64,000 bases of DNA from Burkholderiales bacterium (GTDB lineage: Bacteria > Pseudomonadota > Gammaproteobacteria > Burkholderiales > Usitatibacteraceae). The stretch is from positions 1 through 64,000 of the forward strand of contig JAHCAK010000023.1 in assembly GCA_019634955.1 (NCBI GenBank), written 5' to 3'. The stretch's first letter is position 1, and the number at the start of each line of letters is the position of its first letter. Made by a program: the position numbers and the translations under genes. The notes beneath the pieces were generated by a model. The model did no database searches, was not told the DNA's origin, and worked only from the letters and a program-made list of their open reading frames with translations. Shown piece by piece: positions 7,700-15,416 of the stretch.

Positions 7700-8131
7700 A
7701 TGGACATCGCCGAGGTGGCGCAGCGCTCCGGCGTGCCGGCGTCGACGCTTCGCTTCTACGAGGAGAAGGGCCTCATCGCCTCCACCGGCCGGCGGGGGCT
7801 GCGCCGCGTGTTCGACGCCGGCGTCCTCGAGCGGCTGGCGCTCATCGCGCTGGGGCGCTCGGCCGGCTTCTCGCTCGACGAGATCGGCCGCATGTTCTCG
7901 CCCGGCAAGGGCGTGCGCATCGACCGCCGGCTGCTCGCCGCGAAGGCGGAGGAGCTGGACGGCACGATCCGCAAGCTCAGCGCCATGCGCGAGGGCCTGC
8001 TGCACGCCGCCGCGTGCCCCGCGCCGAGCCACATGGAGTGCCCGACCTTCCGCCGCCTGCTGGGGCTCGCCGGCGCGGGTGGGCTGGGCGGGCGCGACAA
8101 GAAGAAGCCTTCGTCGAAGGGGCGCTCCTGA
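7700..8131 (+). CDS. MerR family transcriptional regulator
   Basis: A 143-residue MerR protein. The N-terminal winged helix (IAEVAQRSGVPASTLRFYEE then GLRRVFDAGVLERLALI) is followed by the dimerisation helix around residues 78-100 and a C-terminal cysteine pair C106-x7-C114 (HAAACPAPSHMECPTF). That spacing equals the metal-binding loop of CueR-type sensors, so thiol or metal sensing is possible but unproven. The last 20 residues are Lys/Ser-rich. It is divergent from DUF2938-DUF2798, with a MerR-type dyad between, so it probably activates that operon and controls itself. Confidence 0.9.
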   Translation: MDIAEVAQRSGVPASTLRFYEEKGLIASTGRRGLRRVFDAGVLERLALIALGRSAGFSLDEIGRMFSPGKGVRIDRRLLAAKAEELDGTIRKLSAMREGLLHAAACPAPSHMECPTFRRLLGLAGAGGLGGRDKKKPSSKGRS

Positions 8132-8132
8132 C

Positions 8133-8498
8133 ATGGACGAGCGGCGCAAGGACCGCGACAAGGCGCTGCGCACGCAGGACGAGGCCATCGCCCGGCACCT
8201 CGAGGAGTCGCGGCGCTCCGGCGAGCTCGCGCGCGCGGAAGGGTTCGGCAAGCCCCTGCCCGAGGCCGACGGCTGGGACGAGACGCCGGGCGAGTTCCGC
8301 ATGCCGTTCAAGATCCTGCGCAACGCGGGCGTGGCGCCGCCCGAAATCGAGCTCTTCCACCGGCGGGCTGCCCTGCGCAAGGCGCTCGAGGCCTGCCAGT
8401 CGGACGAGGAGCGCCTCGACATCCAGCGGCGCCTGGCCGAGCTCGAGCAGGCCATCGCGCTGCGGCTGGAGGCGATGCGGGTCACGGGCAAGCTCTGA
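8133..8498 (+). CDS. DUF1992 (DnaJ homologue subfamily C member 28-like) protein
   Basis: A 121-residue cytoplasmic protein with the DUF1992 signature: a charged N-terminal helix, SGELARAEGFGKPLPEADGW, then FRMPFKILRNAGVAPPEIEL and a coiled helical tail. The eukaryotic counterpart is the conserved domain of DNAJC28, but no J domain is present here. Function in bacteria is not established. The ATG at 8133 starts one base after the merR stop, so it is probably co-transcribed with merR and the membrane protein downstream. Confidence 0.85.
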   Translation: MDERRKDRDKALRTQDEAIARHLEESRRSGELARAEGFGKPLPEADGWDETPGEFRMPFKILRNAGVAPPEIELFHRRAALRKALEACQSDEERLDIQRRLAELEQAIALRLEAMRVTGKL

Positions 8499-8505
8499 AC
8501 CCGCC

Positions 8506-8841
8506 ATGGCCGGACGGCAGGCGCGCCTCACGCTCATCAGGACGGTCCACACGGTGATCTGGGCGTTCTTCGCGGGATGCATCCTCGCCATTCCGGCGGC
8601 AGCCTGGCTCGGGCGGCACGAGGTGGCCGCCTGGCTCATCGCGATCGTGTTCGTGGAGGTCGCGGTGCTCGTGGCGAACCGCTGGCGTTGCCCGCTCACC
8701 GCCGTCGCGGCCCGCTACACCGAGGACCGGCGGGACAACTTCGACATCTACCTGCCCGCATGGCTGGCGCGGCACAACAAGGCGATCTTCGGTGGCCTCT
8801 ACGCCGCCGGAATCGCCTACGCGGTGGCGACGTGGCCGTGA
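8506..8841 (+). CDS. Small membrane protein of unknown function
   Basis: A 111-residue protein with three predicted membrane helices (about residues 10-30, 38-58 and 90-108). Between them lies a conserved-looking polar stretch, NRWRCPLTAVAARYTEDRRD followed by FDIYLPAWLARHNKAIFG. The family was not recognised with certainty. It begins seven bases after the DUF1992 stop, and its own stop overlaps the next start (GTGA at 8838), placing it in a plus-strand operon with merR, DUF1992 and a YdeI-like gene. Confidence 0.75.
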   Translation: MAGRQARLTLIRTVHTVIWAFFAGCILAIPAAAWLGRHEVAAWLIAIVFVEVAVLVANRWRCPLTAVAARYTEDRRDNFDIYLPAWLARHNKAIFGGLYAAGIAYAVATWP

Positions 8842-9410
8842 AGGGGGCGGCCCCGGCGCTTGCCTTCTTCGCGACGGCGGCCGACTTCCGCCGCTGGCTC
8901 GAAAGGAACGCCCATCGCGCCAGGGAACTCGTGGTGGGTTTCCGCAAGGTCGACAGCGGCCTGCCGAGCATGACCTGGCCCGAGTCGGTGGACGAGGCCC
9001 TGTGCTTCGGCTGGATCGACGGCGTGCGCAAGCGCGTGGACGAAACCGCCTACCAGATCCGCTTCACGCCGCGCCAACCCGGCTCCACCTGGAGCGCCGT
9101 GAACATCGCCAGGGCCGAGCGCCTCATCGCCGACGGACGCATGCAGCCGGCGGGCCTGGCCGCCTTCGCGCGCCGCCTCGAGGAAAAGTCGCGGGTGTAC
9201 TCGTACGAGCAGGACGAGGCGGCCTCGCTCACGGTGGCCGAGGCGCGGGCATTCAGGCGAGACAAGGCGGCGTGGCGGTATTTCGAGGCGGCGCCCCCGG
9301 GTTACCGCAAGACGGTCCTGCACTGGATCGGTTCGGCGCGGCAACCCGCCACGCGGGAGCGCCGCCTGGCGAAGCTCATCGCCGCGTGCGCCGCCGGAAA
9401 GCGGCTGTGA
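8838..9410 (+). CDS. YdeI/OmpD-associated family protein
   Basis: A 190-residue cytoplasmic protein of the YdeI/OmpD-associated (bacteriocin-protection) family. Visible family blocks are FFATAADFRRWLERNAHRAR, a GFRKVDSGLPSMTWPESVDEALCFGWIDGVRKRVD core and the FTPRQPGSTWSAVNIARAERL strand-helix. The E. coli member is linked to resistance to polymyxin and some bacteriocins, but the molecular role is unknown. GTG start at 8838, overlapping the stop of the membrane protein gene by four bases. Confidence 0.88.
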   Translation: MKGAAPALAFFATAADFRRWLERNAHRARELVVGFRKVDSGLPSMTWPESVDEALCFGWIDGVRKRVDETAYQIRFTPRQPGSTWSAVNIARAERLIADGRMQPAGLAAFARRLEEKSRVYSYEQDEAASLTVAEARAFRRDKAAWRYFEAAPPGYRKTVLHWIGSARQPATRERRLAKLIAACAAGKRL

Positions 9411-9490
9411 TTCCTTGCGGCGATGGCTTCCCATCGCGGCCCGGTGGTGTGATGATCCTCACCCGGCGCGGCGCAAGGGAGACCAGGGGG

Positions 9491-9880
9491 ATGACGGAAA
9501 CGAAGCGCGGTTCGTGCCTGTGCGGCAGCGTGACCTTCGAGGTGCGGGGCGAGCTGGCCGCGCCCGACGTCTGCCACTGCGTCCAGTGCCGCAAGCAGTC
9601 GGGGCATTGCTTCGCCTCCACCAACGTGCCGCGATCGGCGATCACGGTCACCGGGGAGGAGAGCGTCTCGTGGTACCAGTCCTCGGCGAAGGTGCGGCGG
9701 GGGTTCTGCGCGAAGTGCGGCTCGACGCTCTTCTGGGACCCGCCGGCGCGCGACTGGACCAGCGTGGCGATGGGCGCCTTCGACTCGCCCACCGGCACGC
9801 ACGTCGCCATGCACATATTCGTGGCGGAGAAAGGCGACTACTACGACATCGCCGACGGCCTGCCGCAGAATCCCCACTGA
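9491..9880 (+). CDS. GFA (glutathione-dependent formaldehyde-activating) family protein
   Basis: A 129-residue zinc-binding protein of the GFA/CENP-V fold. Cysteine ligands are seen in GSCLCGSVTF, CHCVQCRKQSG and RGFCAKCGSTLFW, the standard three clusters. Founding members bind glutathione and formaldehyde, but most single-domain members have no known reaction. The ATG at 9491 follows a purine-rich stretch (CCAGGGGG). A second GFA gene follows 24 bases downstream, making a tandem pair of divergent paralogues. Confidence 0.9.
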   Translation: MTETKRGSCLCGSVTFEVRGELAAPDVCHCVQCRKQSGHCFASTNVPRSAITVTGEESVSWYQSSAKVRRGFCAKCGSTLFWDPPARDWTSVAMGAFDSPTGTHVAMHIFVAEKGDYYDIADGLPQNPH

Positions 9881-9904
9881 CGAGCCGGCCGGGAGAGTCC
9901 GTCC

Positions 9905-10306
9905 ATGCGCAAGACATACAAGGGAAGCTGCCACTGCGGCACGGTGAGGTTCGAGGCGGACCTCGACCTCGCGCAGCCCACCTTCCGCTGCAACTGCTCC
10001 ATCTGCCGGCGGACGCGTTTCTGGGTGGCGGTGGCGCGCCCGGAGGAATTCCGCCTCCTCTCCGGAGAGGGCGAGATGACCGAGTACCTGTTCAATACGC
10101 GCCGGAACCAGCACTTCTTCTGCCGGCGCTGCGGCGTGCGCGCCTTCGGCGTCGGCAACGAGACGCCGATCGGGAAGATGATCGGCGTGAACGTGGGTTG
10201 CCTCGAGGGCGTCTCCGAGGAAGAGCTCTCGAGGATCCCGCTCACGCGCGTCGACGGCATGAACGAGCGCTGGAGCGAGGCGCCGGCACATTTCGCGCAC
10301 CTCTAG
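9905..10306 (+). CDS. GFA family protein, second copy
   Basis: A 133-residue GFA-fold protein with the same three zinc-ligand clusters: GSCHCGTVRF, CNCSICRRTRFW and FFCRRCGVRAFG. Outside these motifs it differs from the GFA protein encoded just upstream, so the pair is an old duplication or two independent acquisitions. The ligand is unknown. The protein is cytoplasmic with no signal peptide. It precedes two VOC genes on the same strand. Confidence 0.9.
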   Translation: MRKTYKGSCHCGTVRFEADLDLAQPTFRCNCSICRRTRFWVAVARPEEFRLLSGEGEMTEYLFNTRRNQHFFCRRCGVRAFGVGNETPIGKMIGVNVGCLEGVSEEELSRIPLTRVDGMNERWSEAPAHFAHL

Positions 10307-10349
10307 AACCGGCCGGCAAGGCCAGCCCAACCACGACGCGGAGGCGAAC

Positions 10350-10736
10350 ATGAGGCGAGTCACCGGGATCGGCGGCATCTTCTTCAAGGCGAAGGACCCG
10401 GTCGTGCTCCGGGCCTGGTACAAGGCGCACCTCGGCATCGACGTGCAGGAGTGGGGCGGCACGGCGTTCACCTGGGCGGACGACGCGGGCCATGCCGTGA
10501 AGGGCACGACCGTCTGGTCGATCGGCCCCGCCGACGGCGATTACTTCGCGCCGAGCACCGCGCCCTTCATGGTGAACTACCGCGTCGCGGACCTCGCCGC
10601 GCTGCTCGCCGCCCTCCGCGCGGAAGGCTGCAACGTGCTCGAGAAGACCGACGACTCGGAATTCGGCAAGTTCGGCTGGGTGATCGACCCGGAGGGCAAC
10701 AAGGTCGAGCTGTGGCAGCCGCCCGAGGGGCAATGA
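10350..10736 (+). CDS. VOC family protein
   Basis: A 128-residue glyoxalase/bleomycin-resistance-fold protein. The first half (GIGGIFFKAKDPVVLRAWYK) and the C-terminal metal-site strand (GWVIDPEGNKVELWQPPEG, with E as a likely ligand) are typical of lyase I-like VOC proteins. Metal ligands elsewhere are not clear, so enzyme activity is uncertain. Its stop overlaps the start of a second VOC gene by four bases (ATGA at 10733). Confidence 0.9.
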   Translation: MRRVTGIGGIFFKAKDPVVLRAWYKAHLGIDVQEWGGTAFTWADDAGHAVKGTTVWSIGPADGDYFAPSTAPFMVNYRVADLAALLAALRAEGCNVLEKTDDSEFGKFGWVIDPEGNKVELWQPPEGQ

Positions 10737-11128
10737 GCGCGGTCGCGCACCTGCGCATCGCCCGGCCCGTGAGCGACCTGGCGAGGTCCTGCGCCATGTA
10801 CCGCGACGGCCTGGGGCTGCGGGTTCTCGGCAGCTTCGAGGACCACGCCGGCTTCGACGGCGTCATGCTCGGCCTCGACGGCGCGGGCTGGCACCTCGAG
10901 TTCACGCACTGCCGCACGCACCCCGTGGCGCCTGCGCCTACGGCCGAGGATCTCGTGGTCCTGTACCTGCCGGAGGCGGCCGGGTGGGAGGCAGCGAACG
11001 CGCGCATGGCCGCCGCGGGCTTCCGGCCGGTGTCCTCGTTCAACCCGTACTGGGACGCGCGCGGCCGCACCTGGGAGGACCCGGACGGCTACCGCGTGGT
11101 GCTGCAGAACGCCGCGTGGGGCGCGTGA
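10733..11128 (+). CDS. VOC family protein, YycE-like
   Basis: A 131-residue VOC protein, translationally coupled to the preceding VOC gene. It begins with HLRIARPVSDLARSCAMYRD, has LHLEF-like HLEFTHCRTHPVAPAPTAED in the middle and ends with WEDPDGYRVVLQN, the pattern of the YycE/glyoxalase-like group. The reaction is unknown. Two coupled VOC genes could form a heterodimer, since the VOC fold is built from paired beta-alpha-beta-beta-beta modules; that is inference. Confidence 0.88.
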   Translation: MSAVAHLRIARPVSDLARSCAMYRDGLGLRVLGSFEDHAGFDGVMLGLDGAGWHLEFTHCRTHPVAPAPTAEDLVVLYLPEAAGWEAANARMAAAGFRPVSSFNPYWDARGRTWEDPDGYRVVLQNAAWGA

Positions 11129-11191
11129 GCGCGATCGGCCCGCTCCCGGCCGTGGTACGGTAATCCTGCACATGACCCGAGGAAGGTTTTC

Positions 11192-11701
11192 GTGAGCACA
11201 TCGACGCTGCTGAACTCGCTCTTCCGGCACAAGGCCTGGGCCAACGAGGAACTCTACGCGGAGGTCGCGAAACTCGACCCCGCCACCCAGCAGGCCGAAC
11301 GGCATTCCGCCATCCGCCTGCTCAACCACATTTTCGTGGTGGACCGCATCTTCCGGGCGCACCTGGCCGGGGAGGCGCACGGCTACGCGGGCGCCAACAC
11401 GCCCGAGACGCCGACGCTGGACGAGCTTCGCGCGGCCGTGGCCGCGACCGACCGCTGGTACGTCGACTACACCTCGGGCGTTCCCGCCGACCGCCTCGCG
11501 GAGGCGATCGACTTCACCTTCACCGACGGCCTGCACGGGCGCATGACGCGCGAGGAGATGCTCGCGCACGTGATCACCCACGGCAGCTACCACCGCGGCG
11601 GCGTCGGCCGCATCCTCGCGCAGGCGGGCGTCCAGCCGCCGCGCGACATCTACACCGTCTTCCTGCACCGCGCCGAGCCGCAACGCCGGGAACCAGCCTG
11701 A
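11192..11701 (+). CDS. DinB family protein
   Basis: A 169-residue DinB four-helix protein. The N-terminal FRHKAWANEELYAEVAKL and the histidines of LLNHIFVVDRIFRAHL and VITHGSYHRGGVGRIL supply the metal triad of this family. GTG start at 11192 preceded by GAGGAAGG. It differs in sequence from the DinB protein at 3510. Role unknown; some family members are thiol-dependent detoxification transferases, which would fit the neighbourhood of VOC and acetyltransferase genes. Confidence 0.9.
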   Translation: MSTSTLLNSLFRHKAWANEELYAEVAKLDPATQQAERHSAIRLLNHIFVVDRIFRAHLAGEAHGYAGANTPETPTLDELRAAVAATDRWYVDYTSGVPADRLAEAIDFTFTDGLHGRMTREEMLAHVITHGSYHRGGVGRILAQAGVQPPRDIYTVFLHRAEPQRREPA

Positions 11702-11710
11702 CGCCGCGCG

Positions 11711-12763
11711 ATGCCGCGACGGGATCCCGGATTCACGATCGAGCGCTGCATCTCGCCGGCACACCCGGGATGGCTCGCGCTGCGGCGTGAGCTCTGGCCG
11801 CACTGCGCTGACGAGGAGCATCGCGCCGAGATGGCAGGCTTCTGCGCCGAATCGGCGCGCTTCGCCCAGTTCCTCGCGCGGGATGCCACGGGCGATGCGG
11901 CGGGCTTCGTGGAGGCTTCGGTGCGGCGGGACTACGTGAACGGCGCGCAGTCCACGCCAGTGGGGTTCCTCGAGGGCCTCTACGTCGCGCCCGCCTCCCG
12001 CGGCCGCGGCGTGGCGCGGGCGCTCGTGCAGGCGGCGGAGGCGTGGGCGCTTGGCGCCGGGTGCCGGGAGATGGCGCTCGACGCGGCGATCGATGGCGAT
12101 GCGGCCCACGCAGCGTACCGGGCGATGGGCTACGCCGAGACGGAGCGCGCCGTCTTCTTCGCGAAGCCCCTGCCATGCGAGGCGCGGGCGGCGTCCGGGT
12201 CCCTTCCCGTTTCCTTCCGGCGCGCCACGCCGGCGGACGCGGACACGCTCGCCGTGCTCGGGGCGCAGGTCTTCCTCGACACCTACGCACCCGATGGCGT
12301 GCGCCCCACCGTCGCGCGCGAGGTGCTCGCGACCTTCTCGCCCGAGGCGTGCGCCGCGTGGGTGGCCGATCCCCGATCGGTGGTCGAGGTCGCGGAACTC
12401 GACGGCCATGTCGTGGGATTCGCGCATCTCGTCCTCGGCGCGGGCCACGCGCTGGCGCCGCCGGGCCAGCCCGCGGAACTGCTGCGCCTTTACGTGCAGC
12501 GGCCGTTCGCCGGCCGCGGGATCGGCACTGCGCTCCTTCGCCGCGCGGAGCACGCGGCGGCGGAAGCGGGCGCGGCCGTGCTCTGGCTCACGGCCTGGGT
12601 GCACAACGCGCCGGCGCTCGCCTTCTACGCCGCGCGAGGTTACGCCGACTTCGGCGCCACGCCGTACCGCTTCGAGCGCGAGGTGCACGAGAACCGCGTT
12701 GTGGCCCGGCGCCTGCCGCCGCACAATGCCGGTTCGCCCGGCCCGACCGAAGCCCCGCCATGA
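11711..12763 (+). CDS. Two-domain GNAT: AAC(6')-like domain fused to a second acetyltransferase domain
   Basis: A 350-residue protein containing two GNAT domains. Residues about 8-152 look like an aminoglycoside 6'-N-acetyltransferase of the AAC(6')-Ic/Iy type: LRRELWPHCADEEH, then FVEASVRRDYVNGAQSTPVG, FLEGLYVAPASRGRGVARAL and YRAMGYAETERAVFFAKPL. Residues about 165-335 form a separate GNAT with its own acetyl-CoA loop (VQRPFAGRGIGTALL) and AWVHNAPALAFYAARGY. AAC(6') enzymes are usually single-domain. Whether the first domain really modifies aminoglycosides is inference. Start ATG at 11711; the stop overlaps the next start by four bases. Confidence 0.85.
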   Translation: MPRRDPGFTIERCISPAHPGWLALRRELWPHCADEEHRAEMAGFCAESARFAQFLARDATGDAAGFVEASVRRDYVNGAQSTPVGFLEGLYVAPASRGRGVARALVQAAEAWALGAGCREMALDAAIDGDAAHAAYRAMGYAETERAVFFAKPLPCEARAASGSLPVSFRRATPADADTLAVLGAQVFLDTYAPDGVRPTVAREVLATFSPEACAAWVADPRSVVEVAELDGHVVGFAHLVLGAGHALAPPGQPAELLRLYVQRPFAGRGIGTALLRRAEHAAAEAGAAVLWLTAWVHNAPALAFYAARGYADFGATPYRFEREVHENRVVARRLPPHNAGSPGPTEAPP

Positions 12764-13151
12764 TCCTCGAGAGCGCGTCCCAGCAGGTCCGCCCCGGCCA
12801 GTCGGCGGCGTTCGAGGCCGCCTTCGCCGCGGCCCAGCGCATCATCTCGTCGATGCCGGGCTACCGCTCGCACGAGCTGCAGCGCTGCCTCGAGCGGGAA
12901 GGGCATTACCTCCTCCTGGTGCGCTTGGGAAGCTCGTGGCCACGGTGCTCGCGACCGAGCCGGCGTGCCTCGGGATCGAGATCCTGCGGCACGCGGACGA
13001 CCCCGATCGCATCCTGCTCCACGAGCGGTGGACCGACCGGGAGGCCTACGAGGGGCCCCACATGAACACGCCGCACCTGCGCGAGTTCATCGCGGGCGCG
13101 CCGGCGTTTCTCGCGGGGCCTCCGGAGATCTCGATCTGGAGGGGGCGGTGA
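12760..13151 (+). pseudogene. Antibiotic biosynthesis monooxygenase (ABM), chimeric and frameshifted
   Basis: The first part (from ATG 12760, MILESASQQVRPGQSAAFEA through EREGHYLLLVR, ending about 12920) is the N-terminal half of one ABM-fold protein. Directly after it, in another frame, comes the C-terminal half of a different ABM protein (LATVLATEPACLGIEILRHA, LHERWTDREAYEGPH, FLAGPPEISIW), ending at 13151. The first frame runs on as low-complexity Arg/Ser sequence to 13065. The simplest reading is a deletion between two tandem ABM genes that joined them out of frame near 12920-12935. It is followed by a GTGA overlap with the next gene. A sequencing or assembly gap is the alternative. Confidence 0.75.
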
Positions 13152-13819
13152 CGGCATTGCGGGCGCTCCTGCGCCACGGCCGCGTCGTCGTCGCCTTGGG
13201 CGTCCTCGCCACCGCTTGCGCCGCCGTGCCGCCCGCGGCCGACCCCGCCTCGGACGCGCCGGAGGGCCCGCGCGCCGCGGCGCCGGGCTACAAGGCGCCG
13301 CCGACCTACGCGGAAGCCTTGCGCGGCTGGCGATCCGCCGAGGACGTGAATGCCTGGATCGGCGCCCGCTTCGAGTACGACATGGCGCGCGCGATGCGGC
13401 TCTCCGAGACGCAACGCAGCCGCGGCGGGCGCCTGCCGATCCACGCCCCGGAGGCGTTCTACGAATCCCCGCGGGGCGTGTGCGTCGACCTCGCCCGTTT
13501 CGGCGTGGAGACGCTGCGCGCGATCGACCCGGCCGCGAAGCCCGCCTACCTCATGATCGAGTTCACGCCGGTATCGGTGGCGGGCAACACGCTGCGGCGC
13601 CACTGGGTCGCCGCCTACGAGCGCGACGGCAAGCACTACTTCTTCGCCGACTCCAAGCGCCCCGGGCACATCGCGGGGCCCTACGCCTCGACGCAGGCGT
13701 ACATCGAGGAATACGCGCGCTACCGGGGCCGCGAGATCGTCGCGCACCGCGAGCGCGCCACCTACGAGCGCCAGGAACGCCGGGCCGCGCGCCGGCAGGA
13801 GCGCCCTGCCGCGCCATGA
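13148..13819 (+). CDS. Transglutaminase-like secreted or lipoprotein
   Basis: A 223-residue protein with an N-terminal export signal (VVVALGVLATACAAVPPAAD) whose cysteine could be lipidated, although the lipobox is not ideal. The core has a transglutaminase/cysteine-protease-like triad: Cys in ESPRGVCVDLARFGVETLR, His in LRRHWVAAYERDGKHYFFAD and Asp in FADSKRPG. It resembles bacterial transglutaminase-like cysteine proteases of the periplasm. The C-terminus is Arg/Glu-rich. GTG start at 13148 overlapping the ABM stop; its own stop overlaps the next start. Confidence 0.78.
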   Translation: MTALRALLRHGRVVVALGVLATACAAVPPAADPASDAPEGPRAAAPGYKAPPTYAEALRGWRSAEDVNAWIGARFEYDMARAMRLSETQRSRGGRLPIHAPEAFYESPRGVCVDLARFGVETLRAIDPAAKPAYLMIEFTPVSVAGNTLRRHWVAAYERDGKHYFFADSKRPGHIAGPYASTQAYIEEYARYRGREIVAHRERATYERQERRAARRQERPAAP

Positions 13820-14307
13820 GGGATCCCGACCTCTTCATCCTCGCGCGCGTCGTGCACGTGCTGGGCGTGGTGCTCTGGATCGGCGGCGTGGCCTTCGTGA
13901 CGACGGTGCTGCTGCCGGCCCTGCGGCGCGCGGCCGATCCCGCGCGGCGGCTGGCCCTCTTCGAGGAGCTGGAAGGCCGCTTCGCCTTCCAGGCGCGCAT
14001 CGTGACGGTCGTGACGGGACTGTCGGGCTTCTACCTGCTGCACTACCTCGACGCGTGGGGCCGCTACGCGAGCGCCGCCTACTGGTGGATCCACCTGATG
14101 ACGCTCGTCTGGTTCCTCTTCACGATGGTGCTCTTCGTGCTGGAGCCGCTGGTGCTGCACCGCTGGTTCCACGAGCGCGCCACGGCCGACAGCGACCGCG
14201 CCTTCCGCGTCGTGCAGGCGATGCATTGGGTGCTTCTCGCGCTCAGCCTCGTGGCCGTGCTGGGCGCGGTGGCCGGCTCGCACGGCTACCATTTCGGCTC
14301 GCCCTGA
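13816..14307 (+). CDS. CopD-like membrane protein
   Basis: A 163-residue integral membrane protein with four predicted helices (about residues 8-33, 62-80, 92-112 and 135-155). The opening ARVVHVLGVVLWIGGVAFVT resembles the first helix of CopD/YobA-type copper resistance and related heme-binding membrane proteins, where the histidine can bind heme or metal. Additional histidines occur in WWIHLMTLVW, LVLHRWFHER and QAMHWVLL. Family assignment is tentative. Translationally coupled (ATGA) to the transglutaminase-like gene. Confidence 0.72.
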   Translation: MRDPDLFILARVVHVLGVVLWIGGVAFVTTVLLPALRRAADPARRLALFEELEGRFAFQARIVTVVTGLSGFYLLHYLDAWGRYASAAYWWIHLMTLVWFLFTMVLFVLEPLVLHRWFHERATADSDRAFRVVQAMHWVLLALSLVAVLGAVAGSHGYHFGSP

Positions 14308-14325
14308 AGCGACAAGGAGACCGCC

Positions 14326-14691
14326 ATGCTGCTGGGACTTCGCACCGCCCTGTATCCCGCCCCCGATCTCGCGCGCGCCAAGGCCTGGTACGAGCAGGTC
14401 ACGGGCGTGAAGCCCTACTTCGACCAGCCGTTCTACGTGGGCTTCGCCGTCGGGGGCTTCGAGCTGGGCCTCGTGCCCGACGCGACGCCCGGCGAATCCG
14501 GCGCGAGCCCGCTGTGGGGCGTGGCGGACGCGCGGGCCGTCTTCGCGCGGCTGCTGGAGCTGGGCGCCACGCAACTCGAGCCCGTCACCGACGTGGGCGA
14601 GGGCATCAAGGTCGCGGCCGTGCGCGACCCTTTCGGCAACCGCCTGGGCATCATCGAGAACCCCCACTTCAACGCCTCCGACGTGCGGTGA
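14326..14691 (+). CDS. VOC family protein
   Basis: A 121-residue VOC/glyoxalase-like protein: LRTALYPAPDLARAKAWYEQ at the start, VGGFELGLVPDATP in the middle and the terminal VRDPFGNRLGIIENPHF strand. An AAGGAG ribosome site precedes ATG 14326. Substrate unknown. This is the fourth VOC gene within 14 kb. Confidence 0.9.
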   Translation: MLLGLRTALYPAPDLARAKAWYEQVTGVKPYFDQPFYVGFAVGGFELGLVPDATPGESGASPLWGVADARAVFARLLELGATQLEPVTDVGEGIKVAAVRDPFGNRLGIIENPHFNASDVR

Positions 14692-14750
14692 CGAAAGGGG
14701 CCGCCGCCGACTATGATGGCGGCTAGACTTCCCGCCCCCGGAGACCCCCG

Positions 14751-15122
14751 ATGCTCCTGATCGCCGGCCTCATCCTCCTCGCGCTGGGCCTCTTCTCCGG
14801 CGCCTTCCTCGTGCTCATCCCGCTGGGCCTCGTGAACGGCACGGCGGGGCTCACGCTCTGGATCCTCTTCCCGGCCTTCACCATCGCGGGCTACCTCATG
14901 GCGGCCATCCCGACCGAGAAGACGGCGCTGCCCATGCTCTCGAAGGTCACCGGGGCGCTGCTCATCGTGCTGGCGCTCATCTCGGCCGCGGGGCTGGTGA
15001 TGCAGGGCAGCTCCGTCATCGAGGCGAAGGGGGATTCCTTCTCGCTCTGGTACGTGCTGGTGCTGGGGATCCTCCTCGGCGCGGCGGGAATCGGGGCGCA
15101 CCGCCGCGACGCGCCGGCGTGA
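14751..15122 (+). CDS. Small four-helix membrane protein
   Basis: A 123-residue hydrophobic protein with four predicted helices (residues 2-24, 30-52, 64-84 and 98-115). No family was recognised. A possible -10 element TATGAT lies at 14711, with a second hexamer-like TAGACT at 14725, suggesting it starts a new transcript after the VOC gene. The stop overlaps the GTG start of the next gene (GTGA at 15119). Confidence 0.75.
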   Translation: MLLIAGLILLALGLFSGAFLVLIPLGLVNGTAGLTLWILFPAFTIAGYLMAAIPTEKTALPMLSKVTGALLIVLALISAAGLVMQGSSVIEAKGDSFSLWYVLVLGILLGAAGIGAHRRDAPA

Positions 15123-15412
15123 GCCTCACGCCCTGCGGCTGCAACCGCTCGGTGGCGATCCTGGGCGGGCTCTTCGCGGGCCTCGCCGCCTGCCTCGTCC
15201 TCGCGCAGGACCGCTGCCTCGACGCGGGCGGCCGGGTGAGCGACGCCGCGTGGGCTTGCGAGCTGGCGTCCGGGGCGAGCGCCTCGCTCTGGTCGCTCGT
15301 GCCGCCCGGGATGGCGGTGCTCGTCGTGCTCGCGGTGGGTGTCCCGGTGTATGTCGCCGCCAACGCGGTCGGCCGGCGCCTCATCGTCGCCTGCGGGCTT
15401 CCGGCGGACTGA
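15119..15412 (+). CDS. Small membrane protein with N-terminal cysteines
   Basis: A 97-residue protein. It begins MSLTPCGCNRSV, has one membrane helix at about residues 12-30, a short cysteine-containing loop (DRCLDAGG, WACELASG) and a second helix at about residues 60-85. Four cysteines (two at the N-terminus, two in the loop) could form disulfides or bind a metal. No family recognised. GTG start coupled to the preceding membrane protein gene. Confidence 0.65.
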   Translation: MSLTPCGCNRSVAILGGLFAGLAACLVLAQDRCLDAGGRVSDAAWACELASGASASLWSLVPPGMAVLVVLAVGVPVYVAANAVGRRLIVACGLPAD

Positions 15413-15416
15413 GGCG

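Noticed and set aside
9302-10507. Minus-strand open frame opposite the GFA and VOC genes
   Set aside because: The plus strand holds intact GFA and VOC proteins with zinc motifs; the antisense frame has none.
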